Shown here: one piece after another, positions 55,637 to 64,000 of the stretch
How positions within the stretch are numbered: position 1 is the first letter of the stretch
How the letters are laid out: each line of letters begins with the position of its first letter
Assembly: GCA_037693485.1 (NCBI GenBank)
Contig: CM075345.1
Location: 89,548,001 to 89,612,000 of the forward strand
Origin: Kitagawia praeruptora
Lineage: Eukaryota > Streptophyta > Magnoliopsida > Apiales > Apiaceae
Direction: 5' to 3'
Length of the DNA: 64,000 bases
Made by a program: the position numbers and the translations under genes
Notes under the pieces: generated by a model
Told to the model about the DNA's origin: nothing
The model's database searches: none
What the model saw: the letters and a program-made list of their open reading frames with translations, nothing else

Positions 55637-56047
55637 CTAGTTTAGCATGTAAAATGCGCGAATTACTTTTAATTTTTTATAATTTGTTTATGGTTTATGG
55701 TGTATTTTAATATTATAAATATGAATTTTAATATGTTATTCGAAAATTTTAAATCTTACATTTTTGTATATATAATAATTTTTAGTATTAAATATAAATT
55801 AATATGTTGTTAGCGGGAATCGAATCTTTAACTTCTGTATATAACAAATTTTAATACTGTTGTATTTAACGGTCATATCCATTTAAGTTGAAGATTATAA
55901 CAAATTTTAATACTATTGTATTTAACGATCATGATCTATTTAAGTTGAATATCTAACGAGTATGAACGAGGGATAACCAAAACAAAAAATAAGATAATAA
56001 CCAAATTACCAATTATGCTCCTATCATTTATTATAGTATAGTATAGA
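55637..56047 (-). mobile_element. Short non-autonomous Helitron
   Basis: On the minus strand the 5' end is A|TCTATACTATACTATAATAA and the 3' end is a small hairpin (GCATTTTACATGC) followed by TAAACTAG|T. Insertion between A and T with TC and CTAG ends fits Helitrons. It is 411 bp with no coding sequence. It contains TTGTTAGCGGGAATCGAATC, a line also found near 46,310. Confidence 0.7.
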
Positions 56048-56146
56048 TGAGAGAAATCACGTACATGATCAGTTTTATTAGAAATCCATGATCCAGAAAA
56101 AACATATCTTGTCCTTAGGTAACTAAAATCAATTGCATTATAAATA

Positions 56147-56347
56147 GAGAAAACTGGGTGTTGTCCTCAGGGTTTTCTCCTGAGGTTAAAAGATTTATTA
56201 AGTACTATAAAACAAGTGGCCCCGCAGGGGCAATATTGTAAATAAAATTTTTTTAACAGTAATTTACATATATGTCCTTAAATGTATATAGAAAATCTTT
56301 TAACCTCAGGAAAGAATCATGAGGACAACCTCAGGCACATCAACCCC
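56147..56347. mobile_element. Short MULE-type MITE (family 1)
   Basis: TTATAAATA (9 bp) flanks both sides (56,138-56,146 and 56,348-56,356). The inner arms are inverted: TTGTCCTCAGG with CCTGAGGTTAAAAGATTT on the left and AAATCTTTTAACCTCAGG with GAGGACAAC on the right. It is 201 bp and non-coding. A diverged partial copy of its right end (AACCTCAGGAACATCAAACC) is at about 56,801-56,820. Confidence 0.68.
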
Positions 56348-56566
56348 TTATAAATAAGTCACATTTGTTTTATATTGAATTTTACGGTGATACTCAGACC
56401 CTAAATCATGGTCTGAACCCGGTAAAATGGGTTTGTATTTGAAAAATCGAACAAAAAATTTTAAATCCGAGATCCGATTATTTTTGTAAATATTGAGAAC
56501 TTTCTAAAAAAATCATGTAATTACTATTATACCATCGTGCATTAATATGAAGAATCTTAGTTAGCT

Positions 56567-56770
56567 GGGTGTTGGCCCTCTTTATCACAATTTGGAATCA
56601 AAAGGCCCTAAATCTCACAATCCACAAAAATGGCCCTTTATATCACAGAATAACGTTGGTTAGAAACGAAATATAATGTTGCATTACTTTGTGATATAAA
56701 GGGCCATTTTCCTGGTTTGTGATATTTAGGGCATTTTGACTTTAAATTGTGATAAAGAGGGTCTTTTCTC
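56567..56770. mobile_element. Short MULE-type MITE (family 2), near-complete foldback
   Basis: TAGTTAGCT (9 bp) flanks both sides (56,558-56,566 and 56,771-56,779). Arms of about 75 bp carry CCCTCTTTATCACAATTT, GCCCTAAAT and ATGGCCCTTTATATCACA in inverted order. It is 204 bp. A fold-back transcript would be a good dicing substrate. Confidence 0.8.
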
Positions 56771-56779
56771 TAGTTAGCT

Positions 56780-57085
56780 CAGATAATTTTCCTAAGATAA
56801 CCTCAGGAACATCAAACCCATTCGAAATTTATCCGAATTCGAAATAATCTAATGATTCGAAAACCGATTTGATCCGATCCAAAAATTATCTGAACTGAAA
56901 ATTTAACCGAAAATAATCCAAATTATTAGAATTGATAATGATCGGAAACCGATCAAACCCGAATAAAAATTACCTGAACTGAATATAAACTCAAAGTAAT
57001 GATCCGATATATATTCAAAACCGAAAATAGCCGAATAAAAATTATCAAATAAATAAATATTCTCATGTTATAAACTTATCTAATA
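56780..57085. repeat. Degenerate ATCCGAA-rich stretch
   Basis: Short lines such as ATCCGAATTCGAA, GATCCGATCC and AACCGATCAAACCCGAA recur from about 56,825 to 57,035. A similar stretch occurs at 58,960-59,190 and a weaker one at 10-20. It has no coding sense and its origin is unknown. Confidence 0.5.
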
Positions 57086-57357
57086 CTCCCTCCGTCCCTT
57101 TTGATTCTTAACACTTTCTATTTTGGGATGTCCCAATATATTCTTAACATTTCCTAAAATAGTAAGTTTTAATACTATTACACCCACTACTTCACTTATT
57201 TTAACAATACTTTACACTATTACACCCACTACTTAACTTATTTTAACAGTAAAATCACTATTACACCCACTACTTCATTTATTTTAATAATATTACACCA
57301 ATTATCTTGGTTTCCGTGCAAAAAACAAATATTAAGAACTCATGAGGACGGAGGGAG
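57086..57357. mobile_element. Stowaway-type MITE with inner triplication
   Basis: Ends are CTCCCTCCGTCC and GGACGGAGGGAG, with TA on both sides (57,084-57,085 and 57,358-57,359). The interior holds three copies of a line TATTACACCCACTACTT(C/A)A followed by (C/T)TTATTTTAA. It is 272 bp and non-coding. Confidence 0.85.
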
Positions 57358-57947
57358 TATTGATGTTCATTTTTCCGAAAATTATATTCTTATGCAAAAA
57401 AAAAGTGAAAAATATCAAATAAAAGGATGCAAACTAGTTGTAATAAAAGTTTCTAAATGCGACAATAGAAGAAAGAATTTGATATATAAGAATATCTCCA
57501 ACCTCATTTCTACAATTTTTATATTATAACACTTCACTACGATAATATATAATAACGACTTTCGAAAATGTAGAAAATTGAAAATGTATTTTATTCTGAC
57601 AAAATTTTCTCTGTTGGTTATTACAATTCGAAAAAATATTAATTACTTTTATCAAGATAGCTACAAACACATATTACCAAAACATATACAATTAAATAAA
57701 CATATCAATAAATTAACAAAATAAAACATAATAAATACTAAGCAAATCAAAGATTTCATCAGAAATTTGGGTTTTGAAAACTAGCACTAGCTTAGTAAAT
57801 ACTGAAAACACTTGTAACTCTGTATTAAGACCGTAACTCAAACTATGGTCTGATTTGAACTTTGAAGCATTAAAAATTTACAATTAAAAAAGTAGGAAAG
57901 AGATATTTCCTGTAATTATGTTACTTCTTTGAAGCATTTGTTTGATT
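57358..57947. other. AT-rich intergenic stretch
   Basis: No gene or transposon end is recognised. Confidence 0.4.
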
Positions 57948-58560
57948 TTGTAATTTAACGGTAAAGTAGTACTTTGACTAGTACCCCAAAATAGGATTTT
58001 GTCCCTGATTCGTGTTTCATTTTTTTAAAAATATTTCTCAATGATCCAATTATACGGATGTCAAGTACCACCCTTTTTAATGTTATTGCCAAAATTTAAG
58101 AAAAAAATAAATTTGTTTGATTTGGTAATTAAGTACTTTGACTAGTACCCCTAAATAGGGTTTTGTCCCCAATTCGTGTTTCGATTTTTTAAAAAATATT
58201 TCTGGACGATCCAACAGTACGGATGCCAAGAATCATCCATTTTAATGTTATTGCCAAAATTTCAAAAAAAAAAATTGATTTGGTAATTTAACGATCAACT
58301 AGTACTTTGACTAGTACCTATAAACAGGTTTCGTCCCTGATTCGTGTTTCGATTTTTTAAAAAATATTTCCCGACGATACTACCGTACGGATGTCAAGAA
58401 CCATCCTTTTTCATGTTATTGCCAAAATTTCAGAAAAAAAATAAATTTATTTGATTTGATAATTTAACGGCTAACTAGTAGTTTGACTAGTACCCACAAG
58501 CAGGTTTCGTCCCTGATTCGTGTTTCAAAATTTTAAAAATATTTCACTAATTTTTCCTGA
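57948..58560. repeat. Tandem array of about 170-bp units (3.5 copies)
   Basis: Units begin near 57,948, 58,116, 58,271 and 58,450. Each carries TTTGATTTGGTAATTTAACG, ACTTTGACTAGTACC, GTCCCTGATTCGTGTTTC, ACGATCC..TACGGATGTCAAG and ATGTTATTGCCAAAATTT in order. The last copy is cut after about 100 bases. A following stretch (58,560-58,860) repeats a shorter line (ACTATTTGTGT(A/G)AT(G/A)AATGTTACC) twice. Confidence 0.82.
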
Positions 58561-59565
58561 CTAGTACTTTGACTATTTGTGTAATGAATGTTACCCTAAT
58601 TTCACTAATTTTTCATTTTTTTTTATTTTTCCCCAATTTTTACTTAGTTTGTAAAATAAATTAAAAAATTAAATTGAAATAGGAAAAAGACCCAATTTTG
58701 AACTGAAATTCATACTGACCAAAGTAGTCATACTCACTATTTGTGTGATAAATGTTACCTCACTTTCACTAATTTCCTTTTTTTTTCCCCATTTTTAACT
58801 AGTTTGTAAAATAAATTAAAAATTAAAAAAAAATTAAAAAATGAAAAGGCCAAAATATGAATTTAAAACTTGGTTGTATTACTACGTGGGTGTTTATAAA
58901 TTCTGAATCAAAATTTGGCATTTGATGATGATTTAAAACCAATACAACATTATTCTGAACCAATTTATTTTGATCCGAACAAAATCTGATCCGAGACAAG
59001 AAATGATCTGAATCGATCTGACCTGGATTTAATCCGATCTTAATCCGAAATTTATCCGATTTTTATCTGAAATCAACCCGATTCGAACCAAAATAGATCA
59101 GAATTATGCAAAACCAAAATTAGATCCGAACCGAATCAAATCCGATCCGAAATATATCAAAATAAGCTAGAACCGAAAATTGATCAGATCCAATTATTCG
59201 ATTTGCCAAGTCTAGTCTGATCTAGCCTCTCTTTCGATCCATAAGCATCAACATCGAATGAACGTTCGTTCTTTTTCCGTCAAAAAAGATCTATTTCTAA
59301 CATGTCAATAACTAATGATCTAACGAGACACAAATTTTTTAGTTCGGATTTTTCTTTTAAAAAACCAAAACATCATGAATGAACAAAACTTAATCAAATG
59401 TATTCACGTCTTTTAAATTGAATGCCAGAATCCTCTACCTCATTATTCTAGAGATTTTAATTCTTGATACATTAAGATTTCTTGACCTTTGAACAACTGA
59501 TCCAAATTTGATGGAGCATTTTTTTCAAATGTAAACTTATAAAATTCATGTATGTTGCACACAAA
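58561..59565. other. AT-rich intergenic DNA with short repeats
   Basis: It includes the two-copy line noted next to the tandem array and an ATCCGAA-rich stretch at 58,960-59,190 (AATCCGATCT, GATCCGAACCGAATC). No gene is seen. Confidence 0.45.
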
Positions 59566-59851
59566 CAGGCCCGCCTAGAAGGGTGTGCAAAGAAGCCAAC
59601 AACACAAGGTCCCAAAATTATTAGGGCCCCAAATCATAAAAAACCCATCTATATATGTTATATATGTCCATTTAATTGTCAGCAAAATTATACCAAACCA
59701 TGACTTTTTAGTTACACACGTCTAAAATCAAAACCTTATCTAATGTCTCTTCTAATATATTTATTTTATATAACTTATTTAAATTTTAAACAAATTAAGG
59801 GCCCAATTTTATAATTAGCACATGGCCCCTGTAAAGTTTAAGACGGGCCTG
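59566..59851. mobile_element. hAT-type MITE
   Basis: Ends are CAGGCCCGCCTAGAAGG and, inverted, CAGGCCCGTCTTAAAC. CACACAAA (8 bp) is duplicated at 59,558-59,565 and 59,852-59,859, as for hAT elements. The interior repeats GGGCCC near both ends (AGGGCCCCAAAT and AAGGGCCCAATTTT). It is 286 bp and non-coding. Confidence 0.87.
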
Positions 59852-59859
59852 CACACAAA

Positions 59860-62481
59860 CATAATAAACAACTCAATCATATTATAGTAATTAACTAATA
59901 CAAACAAGTAATAATCAATAGATTAATCAATTTTTTGCCCCTACGAATTGAATGTGTTGCTTAAGCTTGCAATGCATGGTTTCATTCACCTAGCTCAATT
60001 TGTAGAACACAAGCCAATCACTAGATATAAAATCATCGCCCATAGGTCAATAATGATCCAATATCATGGAGGAGGGTAGGTTTCCACCCACAACACAATT
60101 ACTAGGAGCAATTAACTAATATGAAAATTTTTCTAAGTCTAGACAATTTACAATTTGAATATAGTAAAATTAACCTTTGCAACCAGTGGCATTGGTGCGA
60201 ACATAAGGGGTTGGAGTACCTGTTTCATCGGAAACATAAATTTGTCAAGGGAGGAGGTAAAGAAGCAGGCCTCTTCGATCATTCTCCTGTGACACGATAA
60301 TCTCTCACGAGGTATCACATCATGGCTCTTGGACATGAATGAAGAAAACATGTAAAAACTTTAAAACAATAATCACAAAAAATTGAAATCAAAAAATTAA
60401 TTAATCAAGAAAAAAATGTAATAATGTCACAAACAAAATAAGAATCCCTTTTCATTTCAACAAAATTGAATATTACATGATTCAAACTAGAAGTAGAATG
60501 TGAATAGAAACAAAATGCATCACTCAATAATACTAATAAACATTTGTGCATTCACTATTTGGTTATCCTTCAAAATCTTCCATGTGCCTAAAAAACAAAA
60601 AAAAAATCATATTACATAAGGCTACCTATTTTATAAAATCAAAAAAGAATAATCATAAACGAAAATTTTATAAATACTAACTATTTTCTCTGGCCTAGAT
60701 CTATTGAGATGTAGGGTTTTGTTTCTTTTTCTACAACATATGTATAGACCTTACTAATATTATTTTGTCAAAGGTTATTATTTCATAAATAAAATTGTAT
60801 TAAATACAATATTTTTGTGATGGAATTTTTCATTCAAAAAATGTTATCATCTAACCAAAAGGCACACATTATTCCCGAACATTTAGATATTTAGACAATA
60901 AATTTTTAATGTATGAAAAGAGATGGTAAAAATGTAGTACAAATGATTCTGAATGTTGGAATTAAGGTGAAAAAGTACATGCTCATCACTACAAAAATGT
61001 TTCGATTGCGATCTTCAATTAACTCAAAATTTTCATGTCCTCATTTATACCAGCATTTCAATTTTTATCGACGGCCTAACTTTAATGAACTTGACTTCAA
61101 CCCATCCATATAACCAATAATCACTTAAACAACAAAAAAAACAACAAAAGTCTCAAATATCTTTTTATAACCATTTTGATTAGAATTATGGGAAAATAAC
61201 AAAGTATAAATCTGAAATCAAACGAAGAGGATCGCTTTGGTTGGATATACAAACTATTTAATAAATTCCTTTTATTTGAAAAAATATACGGCAACCATAT
61301 AAATTTTATTTGAAAAAGACTCTCCTTATTTAGGCTCCAACTCCTTTACTATTACAATTGCTTAAATGAATAAATGTAATATATTATTAGTGTTGCAATT
61401 TATAGTTCCCATCAGCCCACCACCTTTGCTCATCTTGATTCCGCTAGCAATGGCTAAATCTTTTCGTCTTCCTATGGTTTCAGATGGCTAGCCGTGTGTA
61501 TAGTATTATTGTGAATATTATCAACAATATTATTTATCAAATAATTGTAGTGAAAATTATGTCTAATCTTATATACCAAAAATGTATTAACACATATACT
61601 TGATACCTATCTAATGTTATAGAACAAAAACATGAAACATCACAAAGAAAACAAGTACTGAACACTATTATCCTATAATTACAACAGTCTATTATTACAG
61701 AAATGTAATGTCGAAGGTGAGTAAAAGTCTCAATAAGTTACAAATTTTGAAAGAAAAGGTTTTATGCTTGATATTGGTGTAAAAATGAAGAATGGAGTTA
61801 TAATAGAAGAATCTTATAGCCTAGTTGTATATGTATATGCACTATCATCTTTTCTCTTTCAAGATTTTCCTTCCAACTTCTTTAGCTTTAATGTAGTTGT
61901 TTTTTACCTATGGGTTGTAAAAATAGTGTTTTATATGTTGAGATATACATGTCTATAGATGATGTTAACAAATACCACAAGGTAGAAAATGAATAAAGGA
62001 ATCGAAGCTAACAAACAAATCAGGAAGCTAACTGAAATGCATATCAACTATAGCAATATCTTGAGAATGGAACTCTGCATACAGTTAGGAAGTATTTCTA
62101 TAACAAGCCCTGAGATGCTAAAATCAAGTATCAGTAATCAGAAGAGAGTTTGATGTAACCATGCAAGTAAGTTTGAGAAATCAAGAAAAGAAGAGTTCGA
62201 GAAGTCATTCGAGAACTCTACAAAAAGGGTTTATTCGAGAAGTCCCAGTTCGAGAAGTCAGACTGTTCTGTGTTCGTGAAGTCTGTAACATAGTGTTTGC
62301 ACTAAATCACGCAAGTGTACGCGGTCACAAGTAATATAGAATAAAGTTGAGTTCATTACCACAGAGATCTGGTTTAGGTTTCAATTCAGTTAATGCACCT
62401 ATGCAACAATGTATGGTTTTTATTCACTGCTAAGACAATTAACAAATTTGGGTTTTGATTAACTAAAATTTACTAGGGAAG
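59860..62481. other. Long AT-rich intergenic region without recognised genes
   Basis: Short frames here (60,148-60,351, 60,913-61,113 and 61,764-61,958) have no family features. At 62,130-62,280 the line TTCGAGAAGTC/TTCGAGAACTC recurs about five times at short, irregular spacing. At 62,305-62,385 AAATCACGCAAGTGTACGCGG with ACCACAGAGATCTGG resembles text of other plant repeats. Possibly remains of an older retrotransposon. Confidence 0.45.
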
Positions 62482-63341
62482 TGTTGTGCCCAAAATCACC
62501 ATGGGCTGAATTTAGGCCCACTAGGCCTTAGGGTTCAATCCAGTACAAGACATGAAGATCAGATATGAAGAAATGAGTATCAGACAGAGAAATGACCAAG
62601 CAACTAGGAAGATCAAGAGGTTCCCGAAGGCCTGGAAGCTGATCAGATTACCAAAGGACCAGGTCCCTCTCAGCAGAAGAGTTCGAGTTAGTATGGTAAC
62701 AGCCACGGAGAGCGTTGAGAATGTATAAAGACATCAAATGAGCTATCCAGTCTAACATGTTTGTTATTTGTGCAGGTACCTAGAAAGAGGTTCCTGAGCA
62801 GTATGTCCTGAAATAAGGAGGTTCATGAGAAACAGGCTCCTGAGATATAGGTTCCTGAACACCATGTTCCTAAGAGTAATCGACAAAACATTCTAGAAGC
62901 TTTCTAGAACAGATAAACGAATTATTATTGGAGTATAATTCTAGGGCGCATATGATCCTAGAATATCTCTGATACACGAGAGAACTATAATGGGGTACGA
63001 ACTCGAGTTCTACTCAATTACACCAACTAGTTCATGAAAGGCTCTAAAGGAACCTGAGTCCAACACGAACTAGGCAATCGAATGTAGCTATTCCAGCAGA
63101 GTCAGATTCGCATTAGAACTACGTGAGCTTGATTCCTATATAAAGGATACGTAGGCACCTTGAGGGTAAGATGAATTCAGCTCTCTGATTTTCTCTAAAG
63201 GCATATGAGATTATTGGAGACACCCTTAAGCTCAGCTCACCCCCACAAACACAACCCAAATCTTCCATTGAACAGTTGATCGTGAGCCTAACAACTCATC
63301 GAGAACCTCACAAAAGTTGTTACGAAATCCACTCATCAACA
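62482..63341 (+). repeat. 5' LTR of a second Tat-type retrotransposon
   Basis: The inferred LTR runs from TGTTGTGCCCAAAATC to CTCATCAACA (TGTTG/CAACA inverted terminus), about 860 bp, ending directly before the primer site. It contains TATATAAAGGATACGTAGGC at about 63,137, a plausible TATA box. The left boundary is inferred from the TG and the end symmetry; the partner LTR is outside the window. The short frames at 62,521-62,706 and 63,232-63,499 are not genes. Confidence 0.7.
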
Positions 63342-63342
63342 T

Positions 63343-63360
63343 TGGCGCTAGAAGGAGGGG
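63343..63360 (+). other. Primer-binding site of the second Tat-type element
   Basis: TGGCGCTAGAAGGAGGGG is identical over 18 bases to the primer site of the Tat element at 22,789-22,806, one base inside the LTR. Confidence 0.8.
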
Positions 63361-63384
63361 AGTTAGCATCTTAAGAGTGGAAAG

Positions 63385-64000
63385 ATGGCAGGCAATTCGG
63401 ATAGCGAAGCAACCCGTTCTGTGGAGAAAACTCATGATGGTGATGAACGTACTCATCAGGGAAAGAAGATTACCTCAGCGGACGTGTTGGAGGTTTTGAA
63501 GACTTTCGGAGAACGATTGTCAACCCTGGAGCATGCTTCAAGCAGGAAGAAAAAAAAGGCCAATAAAAGGAAGAAATCGAAGGTTACCCCAAGGCAGTTG
63601 GATTTTGAGGAAAAAGAACCTGAACCTGAGAATGAATTTGAAGAGGAGGAAGAACCAAAGCAGGATGGTGATGATGAAGAACAAGAGAATCCTAAGAAGA
63701 ATAAAACTCCTACCGAGAAGGTACAGTCCTAGGTCCGTACTGAATCCAAGGGAAAGAAGAAGGTGAAAACTGGAGGTTCCTCACAGAAAAAGAAGAAAGA
63801 CAAGGAGCCATCTGTGGAGATAATTGAGGATGATGAAACAGAATCAGAGGAAACCAGTGAGGAATCTAGTACTGCAGAGTTGCAGGAAGATGAAGGAGTA
63901 AGTAAAAAGACAAAAGTAGAAGCTACTGGAGAGGTAACGGCTGAAGATGTTAAGAAGATATTAGCTCAACTCAGGGATGAAAAGAATCTTGCTGCTAGAC
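63385..64000 (+). pseudogene. gag N-terminus of the second Tat-type element (runs off the window)
   Basis: The frame starts with ATG at 63,385 (MAGNSDSEATRSVEKTHDGD), 25 bases after the primer site. It is strongly charged, with SSRKKKKANKRKKSK then alternating Glu-rich and Lys-rich blocks and a possible coiled coil near ADVLEVLKTFGERLSTLE. A TAG at 63,730-63,732 interrupts it, but the same frame stays open to the window end (VTAEDVKKILAQLRDEKN). Capsid motifs would lie beyond 64,000, so the call rests on position, primer site and composition. Confidence 0.65.

Noticed and set aside
57948..58560. CRISPR-like array
   Set aside because: Units are contiguous about 170-bp tandem copies without unique spacers, in a plant genome.

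Overview
The window is nuclear DNA of a flowering plant, probably a eudicot. Evidence is an intron-containing class A4 heat stress transcription factor gene, an intronless PLS-type pentatricopeptide repeat gene of the DYW class, captured exons of plant eIF2B-gamma and of a plant sugar-phosphate/nucleotide-sugar translocator, and a dense mix of plant transposon lineages: Tat, Tekay/Del and Athila-type Ty3/gypsy, Ty1/copia, CACTA, hAT, MULE, Stowaway, Helitron and an Au-like SINE. Nothing viral or bacterial was seen, and the species cannot be named from the sequence.

Layout. Positions 1 to about 42,350 are one nested transposon block with almost no host sequence. The base layer is an internally deleted Tekay/Del-type element on the minus strand (23,546-38,321; its left LTR continues past the window start). 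Its left LTR is split by a Tat-lineage element (134-23,545, minus). That element is split by an 18.2-kb CACTA transposon (1,795-20,036), which is split by a second, younger Tekay element with 3.9-4.0 kb LTRs (3,023-16,237, minus). A further LTR end sits in the Tat RNase H gene (1-133). The right LTR of the base Tekay element is split by a gag-protease-only element (27,583-35,196, plus). A copia element lacking its 5' LTR is fused to the end of that LTR (38,318 onward). Target-site duplications support most layers, so the order of insertion can be read directly.

The CACTA element carries several host gene pieces with introns kept: eIF2B-gamma exons, two exons of a TPT-family translocator and a weaker DnaJ-like piece. 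It has no transposase and looks like a gene-capturing, non-autonomous element.

From 43,000 to 47,400 there are Helitrons, a Stowaway MITE, a CACTA-like relict with a 28-bp tandem repeat and a MULE-like element. The genic island is 47,405-53,320: HSFA4-like (plus) and the PPR-DYW gene (minus) converge tail to tail, with an Au-like SINE between them. From 53,750 to 62,480 the DNA is AT-rich with small non-autonomous elements (MULE in a Stowaway-like MITE, Helitron, two about 200-bp MULE MITEs, Stowaway, hAT MITE) and a short tandem array of about 170-bp units. A second Tat-type element (plus) enters at 62,482 and runs off the right edge.

The two host genes appear intact. Every transposon coding region is broken. 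Several of the stops read as C-to-T or G-to-A changes, as expected for silenced, methylated DNA.
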